DNA of 40,269 nt from an uncultured Oscillospiraceae bacterium (GTDB taxonomy: Bacteria; Bacillota; Clostridia; Oscillospirales; Acutalibacteraceae), in NCBI GenBank assembly GCA_902492895.1, contig CABUNG010000026.1, positions 1-40,269 of the forward strand, given 5' to 3'. Below the pieces are notes generated by a model, which saw only the letters and a program-made list of their open reading frames with translations, did not search any database and was not told the DNA's origin. Positions 1 to 7,716 of this stretch are shown piece after piece; positions within the stretch are counted from its first letter, which is position 1, and every line of letters begins with the position of its first letter. A program made the translations under genes and the position numbers.

Positions 1-2
1 TT

Positions 3-80
3 GTCGGCGTCGCATTTGCAGGCGGGGTGCTCGATATCGGGTTCCGCCTGGCGTTTTTAAAACTGTTTATACCCGCCTGA
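3..80 (+). CDS. C-terminal end of an upstream protein, probably membrane-embedded (5' partial)
   Basis: The frame starting at base 3 stays open for 25 codons and stops at TGA 78-80. The residues are mostly hydrophobic (it ends LKLFIPA), as in the last membrane segment of a permease-like protein. A short GC hairpin with a T-run overlaps the stop codon, as expected at a gene end, and a DUF624 gene follows 57 bases downstream on the same strand. The fragment is too short to name a family. Confidence 0.3.
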   Translation, partial: VGVAFAGGVLDIGFRLAFLKLFIPA

Positions 81-92
81 CCGGCGGTTTTC
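73..92 (+). terminator. Short GC hairpin with T-run after the upstream gene
   Basis: CCGCC (73-77) pairs with GGCGG (83-87) across a 5-base loop holding most of the stop codon, followed by TTTT. The stem is only 5 bp, so this is a weak terminator call. Confidence 0.35.
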
Positions 93-137
93 GTTGATAT
101 AAAAAACAGGACGATAAAAGTAAGGAGACGGATAACG

Positions 138-1121
138 GTGGCTGGATTTTTTGGACTGTTCGATTACAATAAACCGGGTCCCGGCGTTGATAAAAACGGC
201 CCGCAAAAAAAGAGCTTCGTTGTGTTTTTCGAAATCTATTTTCGAAAATTCTGGAAGCTGATTCTCGCCAACCTGCTGTATGTCGTCGTTGCATTGCCGG
301 TTGTGACGAATGGTTTGGCCAACGCCGGACTGACCTATATCACGCGCAACTTTGCCCGGGAAAAGCATGCGTTTATCTATTCCGATTTTGTCGACACCAT
401 CAAGAAGAACTGGAAGCAGGCGCTGGTCATCGGCCTGCTGAATCTGGTTTTTGGCGCCATTATTGCGTTCGATGTATACTTTTTCTGGTTTTACACCTCC
501 GGCTTTTTCGGCATCATCGGCCTGGCCGTCAGCTTCATGCTGGTGATCCTGTACACCTTCATGAATTATTACCTTTACTTGATGATGATCACCTTCAAAT
601 TCACCATCAAGCAGCTGCTGAAAAATGCCATTCTGCTGGCCTTTGTGGGTCTCAAGCGCAATCTGCTGGTCTCTCTGGTGCTGCTGGTGTTCTACGCAAT
701 CGGGTTTGTAATCCTATTCTTTGTTCCGCTTCCCATCAGCATTCCGATCCTCTTGTTCGCGTATATTCTGCTGTTTCCGGCTTTCCGTTCTTTCCTGATT
801 CAGTTCAACATGTTCCCGCTTGTCAAAAAGTTTATCATCGATCCATACTACAAAGAGCATCCGGGCGAGGATAAAGAGGCCAAGCGGGCGCTGAACAAAG
901 AGGCCAAGCGGGCGCTGAACATTGAAGATGAGGAGGATATCGCCGAAAACGAAGAGGAAGCAATATTCCGCGATCTCGGCAACGAACAAAAGGCCGAGGA
1001 AGAGGAGGAAGAGAAACCGAAACGGGATCTTCCCAAACAGTATAATGAGCAGGAACTGCTCCGCTCCAAGTATTATCAGCGCCGTACCAACCGGTCGGAT
1101 GACGACGACGACACCATATAG
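138..1121 (+). CDS. DUF624 (YesL-like) membrane protein with charged tail
   Basis: The first 230 or so residues resemble the DUF624/YesL family: a short hydrophilic start, then about five hydrophobic segments, with a motif around residues 35-75 (FRKFWKLILANLLY, then LPVVTNG) typical of the family. DUF624 proteins often accompany sugar ABC importers, but their molecular function is unknown. The C-terminal third is a highly charged cytoplasmic-type tail rich in Glu, Lys and Asp, and it includes an exact 8-residue duplication. The GTG start at 138 is preceded by AAGGAG about 10 bases upstream. A strong hairpin follows the stop. The end of another hydrophobic protein lies just upstream. The family call is fairly firm; the role is unknown. 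Confidence 0.8.
   Translation: MAGFFGLFDYNKPGPGVDKNGPQKKSFVVFFEIYFRKFWKLILANLLYVVVALPVVTNGLANAGLTYITRNFAREKHAFIYSDFVDTIKKNWKQALVIGLLNLVFGAIIAFDVYFFWFYTSGFFGIIGLAVSFMLVILYTFMNYYLYLMMITFKFTIKQLLKNAILLAFVGLKRNLLVSLVLLVFYAIGFVILFFVPLPISIPILLFAYILLFPAFRSFLIQFNMFPLVKKFIIDPYYKEHPGEDKEAKRALNKEAKRALNIEDEEDIAENEEEAIFRDLGNEQKAEEEEEEKPKRDLPKQYNEQELLRSKYYQRRTNRSDDDDDTI
873..920 (+). repeat. Perfect 24-bp tandem duplication inside the DUF624 gene
   Basis: Bases 873-896 and 897-920 are identical. Being a multiple of three, the duplication keeps the frame and repeats the octapeptide KEAKRALN in the charged tail. Confidence 0.9.
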
Positions 1122-1132
1122 AGAAAATCACT

Positions 1133-1171
1133 CCCCCCTGGAATGGTCTGCCACAGTCCATTCCAGGGGGG
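1133..1171. terminator. Strong bidirectional hairpin between convergent genes
   Basis: A perfect 14-bp stem (1133-1146 with 1158-1171, beginning CCCCCCTGGAATGG) with an 11-base loop lies between the DUF624 gene and the convergent recombinase. The minus-strand side is followed by a modest T-rich stretch (AGTGATTTTC); the plus side has no T-run. Confidence 0.6.
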
Positions 1172-1232
1172 ATCTGCACTTATTCGAGCCTGTGTCGTTC
1201 ATGTATTCGATCATAATTGGCAGGGTAGGGGG

Positions 1233-2246
1233 TCATTCGGACTTTTCCGCTTTACCAGCCGGCTGTGTATGCTTTTTTTTCATCTTGACTTGGGATAACG
1301 GATTGTCCTCCACCGCCTGACGTACCTGGGTGCTGGACAAATGCGTGTAAATTTCCGTAGTTCCAAGGTTTTCATGGCCCAGCACATCCTTCAGGACACG
1401 AATATCCACGCCGCCTTGCTGATACATCAAAGTTGCTGCCGTATGCCGCAGTTTGTGCGTTGACATCGACTCCGCGCCGCTGACCTGCTGGAGATACCGT
1501 TTCACCACATAATGAACTCCCTGCAGGCTGATGCGTTTTTTTAGACGGCTCAAAAACAGGGCCTGCTTGTCCTGGACGCCGTCGACCGGCCGGACCTTCA
1601 GATATTGCTCGATCGCGTCCTGACAGGCTTCATTCAGGTATAAAATACGCTCTTTGTTGCCTTTTCCGCGCACAATCAGTGTGTGATCCGTCCGAATATC
1701 CCGCAGATTGATCCCGGCCAGCTCAGCCCGGCGAAGGCCGCAGTTTAAAAACAGCACCAGCATACAGTAATCCCGTTCAGCGAATTCGCCCTCGACGCTT
1801 TGGAGCAGCTGGACACTTTGTTCCAGTGTAAGATACTGCGGCAGACTTTTTTTCTGTTTAGGCGTGTCCAGATTCTGCGTTGGATTTGTATCCAAATCGT
1901 GCTTATAATCGGTCAAATACCGGAAAAACATCCGAAGCGATGTGGTTTTTCGTGCACGAGTCTTATTGGTATTCTGACGCTCGGTTTTCAAGTAATTCAT
2001 AAATTCATATACATCGTTGAGCGTAACCGTGCGGATCAACTCGAGATCCACGTCAAGTATGGGGATCTCTTCAAAAAGGATATCGGAAGAAACCAATCCC
2101 CGAGATTGTTTCAGATAGCGGAAAAACGTTCTCAGATCGATAAAATACTCGTCGATCGTATGGCTCGAACGTCCTTTGATGGTTTCCATGTATCCCAAAT
2201 ACTCGCGAAGGATCGGCGGGCTTTCATATATATATTCCTTTCTCAA
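1233..2246 (-). CDS. Tyrosine recombinase/integrase, XerC/XerD-like
   Basis: This is a complete phage-integrase-family recombinase of 337 residues, with an N-terminal SAM-like core-binding domain (about residues 10-120) and a C-terminal catalytic domain. The catalytic set is visible: Arg172 (GLRRAE), Lys195 (GKGNKE), His264 and Arg267 (HKLRH), His291 (LGHEN) and nucleophile Tyr300 (EIYTHL). Such enzymes cut and rejoin DNA at short inverted-repeat sites. Length and architecture match chromosomal XerC/XerD-type enzymes of Firmicutes. No phage or transposon genes flank it, so a housekeeping or orphan recombinase is more likely than a prophage integrase. The start is TTG, chosen because an AGGGGAGGGG ribosome-binding site lies 7 bases upstream. 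A perfect 13-bp inverted repeat lies 18 bases before the start. Its natural target site is not identifiable here. Confidence 0.88.
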   Translation of the reverse strand: MRKEYIYESPPILREYLGYMETIKGRSSHTIDEYFIDLRTFFRYLKQSRGLVSSDILFEEIPILDVDLELIRTVTLNDVYEFMNYLKTERQNTNKTRARKTTSLRMFFRYLTDYKHDLDTNPTQNLDTPKQKKSLPQYLTLEQSVQLLQSVEGEFAERDYCMLVLFLNCGLRRAELAGINLRDIRTDHTLIVRGKGNKERILYLNEACQDAIEQYLKVRPVDGVQDKQALFLSRLKKRISLQGVHYVVKRYLQQVSGAESMSTHKLRHTAATLMYQQGGVDIRVLKDVLGHENLGTTEIYTHLSSTQVRQAVEDNPLSQVKMKKKHTQPAGKAEKSE

Positions 2247-2264
2247 GCCTTAACCCCTCCCCTT

Positions 2265-2294
2265 AACTAAACAAAATATTCATTTTGTTTAGTT
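2265..2294 (-). promoter_or_regulatory. Perfect 13-bp inverted repeat upstream of the recombinase
   Basis: AACTAAACAAAAT (2265-2277) and ATTTTGTTTAGTT (2282-2294) are exact reverse complements separated by 4 bases, immediately upstream of the recombinase ribosome-binding site. It could be an operator for a dimeric repressor, a leader hairpin in the mRNA, or a recombination half-site pair. It is not the known Firmicutes dif sequence. Confidence 0.5.
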
Positions 2295-2712
2295 CTCTCT
2301 ATTCTTTTCCATAACGACATATATATCTCTTTATATTTCCTATCCATCCTAAACCGTGATAGTTTGATATCGGCTGGAAACATATTTAAGCTTCTATGTC
2401 TCTATAAACTATCCTTAACTCTCTCTACATTCTACGGACGCTATATGGATAGATACATTCTGGAATTCTAAGATTCTATAACGCCCCATACAATTTAAAA
2501 TCCCATCCATTCTATGGCTGTCTCAGAAAGAGTTCGTATGTAGGCATTCTTATCATCATTAAGTACCTTTAACTTTACAGTCGCTATATGACTAGCGGTA
2601 ACGGATGCCTGTTACTTGTTACATCTTGAAACTTCCTGGGGTTATCTCTTATTTTCACCGAATTGATTCCAAATGAAACGATCCTATCCATTCTATCTTG
2701 TAATGCACCAAT
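2295..2712. other. AT-rich gene-free region
   Basis: About 420 bases without a credible coding frame and visibly richer in A+T than the flanking genes. A 14-base stretch recurs with one mismatch: CCCATCCATTCTAT (2502-2515) and CCTATCCATTCTAT (2683-2696). A shorter relative, CCTATCCATCCT, lies at 2339-2350. The recombinase promoter should be in this region, but I see no convincing hexamer pair. A small RNA or a recombination site cannot be excluded. Confidence 0.5.
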
Positions 2713-2745
2713 CGTGAAACAATTGTTTCACGCTATCTGTGAAAC
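2713..2745. repeat. Overlapping palindromes of GTGAAAC at the end of the kinase gene
   Basis: CGTGAAACAATTGTTTCACG (2713-2732) is a perfect 20-bp palindrome, and its right arm GTTTCAC (2725-2731) is also inverted against GTGAAAC (2739-2745) with a 7-base spacer. The three copies overlap the last codons and stop of the pyridoxamine kinase gene. In minus-strand RNA the two hairpins would be mutually exclusive. No T-run follows, so it is not an ordinary terminator. Confidence 0.5.
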
Positions 2746-3597
2746 GGATTTTATGAAATCTTCCATGCAGGATTCAAATAAAAGTCCATCTCTTTCTGCC
2801 GCGCCCTGTCGAGCGGTCTGTCGTATAGTACGGCTCACCAGACACATGGCCGATGTCACCGCCGCCTGTAGCGGCTGGTCGTGCAGCAATCCAGCGAGAA
2901 GAGCCGACGAAAACAAGTCGCCTGTACCGTGATAAGCGCCCTCTTCCCTGCCGGCCTTCAGATAGACGGCTGATTTATCCCGACGATTCCGGCAGATACA
3001 GCCTATTTCCCCGGCCGATAAGGAGACTCCCGTCAGCACGATGTCCCCAGTAAATCGATCCGTAAGTCCCTGCATCAGTTTGTCAATATACGCCTGAGAG
3101 TACGGCGATTCCAACTGCGGTTCCCCTAACAGAAAGGCCGCTTCGGTGACATTCGGCACAATCAGATCCGCCAGGCCGCAAAGTTCCCCCATTTTGTTCA
3201 CCATATCCGGTGTGCACAGGCGATAGAGTTTTCCTCCGTCTCCCATGGCGGGATCCACCAGTACCCCGGGCATCGTTTTTCCAGTCCGCAGCGCTTCGCA
3301 GCGAAACATCTCCATTATAGCCTTGACCGCCTCGATCTGTTCAGAGGAAAACAAATATCCGCTGTACAAAGCGTCAAACCATATCCCTTCCCGCAGCCAA
3401 TGCTGGACGATCGGCAAAATATCCGCCGTCAGATCATGGCTGTATACATCCGAAAACCCACCGGTATGCGTCGAAAAAACCGCTGTCGGCAAAACGGAAC
3501 ATGTGATTCCAGCCGCCGACAGGACGGGAAGCGCGATCGTCAGAGAGCATTTCCCTGCACAACAGATATCCTGTATAGCCACGACGTTTTTCTGCAT
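2728..3597 (-). CDS. Pyridoxamine/pyridoxal kinase (PfkB/ribokinase-like fold)
   Basis: This protein resembles the PdxY-type pyridoxamine kinases of Clostridia, which phosphorylate B6 vitamers with ATP in the salvage route to pyridoxal 5'-phosphate. An early VVAIQDICCAGKCSL segment and the substrate-pocket stretch AVFSTHTGGF are visible. So are VDPAMGDGG in the middle and the anion-hole/catalytic motif HGTGDLFSSAL near residue 230, where the Asp is the expected base. Three in-frame ATGs lie within 7 codons. I chose the third (3595-3597) because AAAGGA sits 8 bases before it, whereas the first (3613-3615) has no ribosome-binding site. It is cytoplasmic and monocistronic. The stop codon lies inside a palindrome. 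Confidence 0.82.
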   Translation of the reverse strand: MQKNVVAIQDICCAGKCSLTIALPVLSAAGITCSVLPTAVFSTHTGGFSDVYSHDLTADILPIVQHWLREGIWFDALYSGYLFSSEQIEAVKAIMEMFRCEALRTGKTMPGVLVDPAMGDGGKLYRLCTPDMVNKMGELCGLADLIVPNVTEAAFLLGEPQLESPYSQAYIDKLMQGLTDRFTGDIVLTGVSLSAGEIGCICRNRRDKSAVYLKAGREEGAYHGTGDLFSSALLAGLLHDQPLQAAVTSAMCLVSRTIRQTARQGAAERDGLLFESCMEDFIKSVSQIA

Positions 3598-3627
3598 AGT
3601 CTCCATCCTTTGCATGCTTACAGACCA

Positions 3628-3636
3628 ATTGTATCA
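3628..3636 (-). promoter_or_regulatory. Extended -10 promoter element for the pyridoxamine kinase gene
   Basis: The minus strand reads TGATACAAT, an extended -10 (TGnTACAAT), about 30 bases before the chosen start. The -35 region is poor (CTTTCA at 18 bp), so activity would rest on the extended element. Confidence 0.4.
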
Positions 3637-3732
3637 CAAAGTCAACGTATATGAAAGAATTACCGGCAAATTTCGACTTTTGCGGAACTTAATAAATTGT
3701 TAAAAAGATTGATCTGTATTATTTTGTAAAGA

Positions 3733-3743
3733 TGCTATATACT
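3733..3743 (+). promoter_or_regulatory. Possible promoter for the TVP38-family gene
   Basis: TGCTATATACT contains both an extended -10 (TGCTATATA) and TATACT, about 45 bases upstream of the coding start. No good -35 is at the right distance, so this is a tentative call. Confidence 0.3.
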
Positions 3744-3789
3744 GAATATAAAGCATCCGGATGTCAATCCGAACCATGGAACGGGGATA

Positions 3790-4581
3790 ATGTGGATGGT
3801 ACAGAAAAAGGCCGTACAAAAAACGAAAATCAGCAATCCGCCCGATCCGGACACCAGACGGTATATGCGCCGCCGCCGCATCCTGGGCTTGGTTTCTCTG
3901 GCTGTGGTCATCGCGCTGTTCGGCTGGCTGACCTATTTTATTATGACGAAATTCCTCGCGTTTAACAACAGTCCGGAGGAATTTAAGGCCTTTATCGACT
4001 CCTACGGCTGGAAAGGCCGCTTTGTCGCCTTGGGAATTCAAATTCTGCAGATCGTCATCGCCCTGATTCCCGGAGAATTGGTGGAGGTCGGCACGGGGTA
4101 TGCCTTTGGCGCTGTGGAAGGCACCCTCATCTGCATGATCGGGGTGGCCATCGCATCCTCCCTGGTTTTCCTGCTCACCCGTTTTTTGGGCGTCAAGCTG
4201 GTGGAAATCTTCATCAGCCGTGAAAAAATCGACGAGCTGCGTTTTATCAACAGCGAGGAAAAACTCAAGCGCATGATTTTCCTGCTGTTTTTTATCCCTG
4301 GCACCCCGAAGGATCTGCTGACGTATTTTGCGGGCCTGACGAGGATCAAGTTGCCCGAATTTCTCATTATCTCCATGATTGCCCGTATTCCGTCGCTGGT
4401 TTCCTCCACAATCGGGGGCCATTTCATCGGACAATCCCAATACCTCGAAGCGGTGATTCTCTTTGTTATTACAGGCGTCGTCAGTTTGATCGGGATGAAG
4501 GTTTATTCGATTATTGTAAAAAAGCACAAAAAAGCGGCCGACGACAAACCGGATCCGCAACTGCCTGAAAAACCCGCCTAA
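3790..4581 (+). CDS. TVP38/TMEM64 family membrane protein (DedA superfamily, VTT domain)
   Basis: After a basic N-terminus (RRYMRRRR near residue 30) come about five or six membrane segments with a VTT/SNARE-associated domain. The family signature F-x-P-G-x-x-K-D appears as FFIPGTPKDLL near residue 170, after an amphipathic stretch. DedA/VTT proteins act as lipid scramblases or flippases, or help envelope homeostasis; the substrate here is unknown. The length of 263 is slightly above the usual 200-230 because of the N-terminal and Lys-rich C-terminal extensions. Two in-frame ATGs exist (3790 and 3796); a GGGG ribosome-binding site at 3783-3786 fits the second slightly better. The gene stands alone between its own promoter and that of the acetyltransferase. 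Confidence 0.82.
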   Translation: MWMVQKKAVQKTKISNPPDPDTRRYMRRRRILGLVSLAVVIALFGWLTYFIMTKFLAFNNSPEEFKAFIDSYGWKGRFVALGIQILQIVIALIPGELVEVGTGYAFGAVEGTLICMIGVAIASSLVFLLTRFLGVKLVEIFISREKIDELRFINSEEKLKRMIFLLFFIPGTPKDLLTYFAGLTRIKLPEFLIISMIARIPSLVSSTIGGHFIGQSQYLEAVILFVITGVVSLIGMKVYSIIVKKHKKAADDKPDPQLPEKPA

Positions 4582-4592
4582 AAGGCCAAAGC

Positions 4593-4621
4593 TTGGCAGA
4601 ATTGTCCCTATATGCTATACT
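4593..4621 (+). promoter_or_regulatory. Sigma-A promoter for the GNAT gene
   Basis: TTGGCA (4593-4598) and TATACT (4616-4621) are separated by exactly 17 bases and lie about 35 bases before the chosen start. This supports a separate transcript and a start downstream of 4621. Confidence 0.65.
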
Positions 4622-4655
4622 TGGACGTATCAGTAAAAGGAAAGGCGGAGATCCA

Positions 4656-5105
4656 TTGATTCGGGATTTTCGGGCGGCCGACCGTGATACACTGATCGAC
4701 ATGATGAAGGAGTTTTATGCCTCTCCTGCTGTTCTTCACCCCGTGCCGGAGGCGTATTTCAGCCGGACGGTGGAGGCTATTCTGGAGAACAGCCCCTATG
4801 TCGCGGCTTTTATAGCGGAACAGAACGGCGTGCCGGCCGGATACGGACTTGTTTCCTTGACCTATTCGAATGAAGCCGGCGGCCTGGTGGTTTGGCTGGA
4901 GGAGCTGTATATCCGGGATACGGCCAGAGGACTGGGGCTGGGGTCGGCGTTGATCGGCGCCATTGAAACCCGGTACCGGGATCAAGCGGCCCGGCTGCGG
5001 CTGGAGGTGGAGGAGGACAACGACGGGGCTGTCCGGCTGTACAGCCGCCTGGGCTACGCGCCTCTTCCCTATTCTCAGATGGTTAAAGAAACATCCCACG
5101 AATAA
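4656..5105 (+). CDS. GNAT family N-acetyltransferase
   Basis: A 149-residue single-domain GNAT enzyme that would transfer an acetyl group from acetyl-CoA to an unknown amine. The acetyl-CoA loop is visible as DTARGLGLGSALI (R-x-x-G-x-G/A type) near residues 90-100. It is followed by the family's DNDGAVRLYSRLGY segment, where the Tyr residues are commonly catalytic. I chose the TTG start at 4656 because AAAGGCGGAG sits 5 bases upstream. A longer frame opening at 4593 would begin inside the promoter. The cytoplasmic substrate cannot be predicted. It converges on glgA with a shared terminator. Confidence 0.8.
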   Translation: MIRDFRAADRDTLIDMMKEFYASPAVLHPVPEAYFSRTVEAILENSPYVAAFIAEQNGVPAGYGLVSLTYSNEAGGLVVWLEELYIRDTARGLGLGSALIGAIETRYRDQAARLRLEVEEDNDGAVRLYSRLGYAPLPYSQMVKETSHE

Positions 5106-5140
5106 ACAAGGAGCAGACCTTCACGGCCTGCTCCTTGTTT
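5104..5140. terminator. Bidirectional terminator between GNAT gene and glgA
   Basis: A perfect 13-bp stem (AAACAAGGAGCAG 5104-5116 with 5128-5140) has an 11-base loop, and the outer A/T pairs supply a T-run on either strand. Confidence 0.7.
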
Positions 5141-5148
5141 CATGTTAC

Positions 5149-6570
5149 CTATCCTTTCAGAAGTTCCCGGTACAGCTTCATATACTCGTTGGCCGAACGG
5201 CCCCAGCTGAAATCGCTGCGCAGGGCCCGATCGACCAAAATCGGCCAATCGTTCTCATTGGCATAGGCACCGAGAGCCCGCCGTATAGCATTAAGCATAT
5301 CGTTCGCGTTGTAGGTTTTGAATGTAAACCCGTTGCCAAAGCCGTCTCCGCAGTCGGTAATGGAATCCTTAAGTCCTCCTGTTTCCCGAACGACCGGCAC
5401 CGCTCCATAGCGGCAGGCAACCATTTGGGACAGGCCGCAGGGCTCGCTCTTGGAAGGCATCAGGAAAATATCGGAACCGGCGTAGATTTTTTGGGCCAAT
5501 TCCGGCACAAAACCCGCACAATACCGGAATTTGTCGGGGAAACGCCCCTGCACCTCCCGGAAGAAATTTTCGTATACCCAATCTCCGGAACCGAGGATCA
5601 CCATCTGGACCGTGTCGCCCAGAAGCTCGTCAATAACGTATTTGACTAGGTCCAGGCCTTTGTGGGTGACCAAACGGCTGACCATGCCGATCAGCGGCAC
5701 ATGGGGTTCCTGCGGCAGATTCAGACGTTCCTGAAGCGCCCGTTTGTTTTCCGCTTTTCCGGACGGATCATCGGCAGAATAATGGCAGTAAAGCTGCGGA
5801 TCGGTTTCCGGATTGTACTCATCGGTGTCGATGCCGTTGAGTATCCCTGACAGCTTCCATTCCCGCAGCCGGAGGATCGTATCGAGTCCATGGGAATACC
5901 AGGGATCGAGTATTTCGCCCGCATAAGTCGGGCTGACCGTTGTGACGCGGTCCGCGGTTTCAATGGCGCCTTTCATCAGATTGACACAGCCGTCCTGCTC
6001 CACAATGGAACGGGCGGTCTGGGGTATGCCGAACACATCTTCCAGAATCTCCATGCCATATTTGCCCTGATACTGGATGTTGTGGATGGTGAAGACCGTT
6101 TTGATGGCCTCATACCCCTCCTGTCCGGAATAAAACAGAGACTGGTATACAGGAATGAGCGCAGCCTGCCAATCGTTGGCGTGTATGATATCGGGCTTAA
6201 AATCGATGTATTTGATCATTTCGAGCACGGCGCGGGCAAAAAAAGCGAACCGTTCCGCATCGTCGTAATGACCGTAAAGGCCCGCCCTCTTGAAATAGTA
6301 CTGATTATCGAGCAGATAGTAGATCACGCCGTTGTGCTTGGCTTCAAACACGCCGCAGTACTGGCGGCGCCATGCCACAGGAACGGAAAAGCTGGTCAGG
6401 AAGGTCATCCCCTCCCTCAGCTCCTGCGGGACCGATTCATACAGCGGCAGCACAACGCGGCAGCCGACCAGACGGACCCGCAGGGCTTTGGGCAGGGAAC
6501 CGGCTACATCCGCCAAGCCGCCTGAAGCGGCAAAGGGCTTGGCCTCGCTGGTCGCATACAGCACTTTCAT
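5149..6570 (-). CDS. glgA: Glycogen (starch) synthase GlgA, GT5
   Basis: This enzyme adds glucose from ADP-glucose to the non-reducing end of alpha-1,4-glucan and is the polymerising step of the glycogen pathway. The 473-residue length is standard for bacterial GlgA. The N-terminal ADP-glucose loop is present as SGGLADVAGSLPKAL (residues 17-31; commonly K-x-GGL). The synthase N-domain signature HANDWQAAL is near residue 130. The C-terminal GT-B domain shows the SKSEPCGLSQM catalytic stretch with its Glu near residue 373. It is the last gene of the glgB-glgC-glgD-glgA operon, 33 bases after glgD. The enzyme is cytoplasmic. Confidence 0.95.
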   Translation of the reverse strand: MKVLYATSEAKPFAASGGLADVAGSLPKALRVRLVGCRVVLPLYESVPQELREGMTFLTSFSVPVAWRRQYCGVFEAKHNGVIYYLLDNQYYFKRAGLYGHYDDAERFAFFARAVLEMIKYIDFKPDIIHANDWQAALIPVYQSLFYSGQEGYEAIKTVFTIHNIQYQGKYGMEILEDVFGIPQTARSIVEQDGCVNLMKGAIETADRVTTVSPTYAGEILDPWYSHGLDTILRLREWKLSGILNGIDTDEYNPETDPQLYCHYSADDPSGKAENKRALQERLNLPQEPHVPLIGMVSRLVTHKGLDLVKYVIDELLGDTVQMVILGSGDWVYENFFREVQGRFPDKFRYCAGFVPELAQKIYAGSDIFLMPSKSEPCGLSQMVACRYGAVPVVRETGGLKDSITDCGDGFGNGFTFKTYNANDMLNAIRRALGAYANENDWPILVDRALRSDFSWGRSANEYMKLYRELLKG

Positions 6571-6603
6571 CCGATTTCCTCCTTCATAACGATTCCGCCG
6601 GGT

Positions 6604-7716
6604 TCAGACGACGGAGCCTTTGTTGATAAAGACCGGATAACTGTCGAATCCGTGCAGTGTACGGTCGTCTTTGATAACCACATTTTTATCGGTGATCACA
6701 CAGTTGAGCACCGAATCGGCACACACCAGAGTCCCCTGCATCAGGATACAGTTTTCCACCACCGCACCGCGGTCCACCTTTACGTCGCGGAACACGATGG
6801 AATTGCGGACCGTTCCCTGGATGTCTCCCCCGTCGGCCACAAGGGAATTGGATACCGAGGCGTGCAGTCCGTAAAGCGCAGGCGCACAATCCCGCACTTT
6901 CGTATAAATCGGGCGGCTGCCGACAAAGAGCTCGTTTCGGACTTCTGCATCCAACAGCGCCATATTCGCCCGGAAATACCGCTCCAGAGAGGAAATGACC
7001 GAGACATACTCGTTCACGCAATAGCCATACAGGCGCTTATCCTCCACATGCCGGAGCAGAATGTCCCATTCAAAGCTGCCGTGATGCCGGCTGACGGCGG
7101 TATCGACCGCGCGCATCAGCTCTTCCTTCCCCATCACGTAAAGCCCGATGCCATAGCGGCTTTCCTCCGGCCCGCCGCTGCGGATCACCATATCGGTCAC
7201 CCGCCCATCCGAGGCCGTCCAAAGCAGCACATTCTCCATATCGGCCGGCGGTGCCCCCTTTTTATAGGCAATGGTCACATCTGCCCCCGAAGCGATATGC
7301 TCCTCCACCAGCCGGTCATAATCGATATTTCCCACAATGTGGCAGTCGGAGAGAACGACGTATTCTTCTTTGGAATTGCGCAGAAACGGCATGATGCCGC
7401 TCAAAGAGGCAATGCGTCCGTTGTACAGTTCGTCCGTGTTGCCGAATGGCGGGAGAAAATAGAGTCCTTCGTTTTTCCGGGACAGATCCCAGGATTTCCC
7501 CGAACCGATGTGATCCATCAGCGACTGGTAATTGCTTTTGGTGATGACGCCGACTTTGGAGATGCCGGCGTTGACCATATTGGACAGCGGAAAATCGATC
7601 AGACGGTACCGGCCGCCGAAAGGAACCGAACCCAGCGCCCGGATTCCCGTCAGTTCCCGCAGGCCCTCGTCGTGCATATTGGAGAACAGGAGCCCCAGCA
7701 CATTGTTGTTACGCAT
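6604..7716 (-). CDS. glgD: GlgD, regulatory subunit of glucose-1-phosphate adenylyltransferase
   Basis: The protein is homologous to GlgC (FPLSNMVNAGISKVGVITK, then GSGKSWDL), with a nucleotidyltransferase domain followed by a left-handed beta-helix tail. It lacks the catalytic pyrophosphorylase signature: where GlgC has AGGQGSRL, GlgD has SNMHDEGL. This matches the known Firmicutes GlgD, a non-catalytic partner that forms a heterotetramer with GlgC and raises its activity. The ATG at 7714-7716 has GGCGGG 8 bases upstream and overlaps the end of glgC by 8 bases, which implies translational coupling and balanced subunit synthesis. An upstream in-frame GTG (7723-7725) is less likely. Confidence 0.92.
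   Translation of the reverse strand: MRNNNVLGLLFSNMHDEGLRELTGIRALGSVPFGGRYRLIDFPLSNMVNAGISKVGVITKSNYQSLMDHIGSGKSWDLSRKNEGLYFLPPFGNTDELYNGRIASLSGIMPFLRNSKEEYVVLSDCHIVGNIDYDRLVEEHIASGADVTIAYKKGAPPADMENVLLWTASDGRVTDMVIRSGGPEESRYGIGLYVMGKEELMRAVDTAVSRHHGSFEWDILLRHVEDKRLYGYCVNEYVSVISSLERYFRANMALLDAEVRNELFVGSRPIYTKVRDCAPALYGLHASVSNSLVADGGDIQGTVRNSIVFRDVKVDRGAVVENCILMQGTLVCADSVLNCVITDKNVVIKDDRTLHGFDSYPVFINKGSVV

Noticed and set aside
2713..2732. Possible parS chromosome-partition site
   Set aside because: The half-sites are in the reverse order (GTGAAACA then TGTTTCAC) compared with the known TGTTTCACGTGAAACA.
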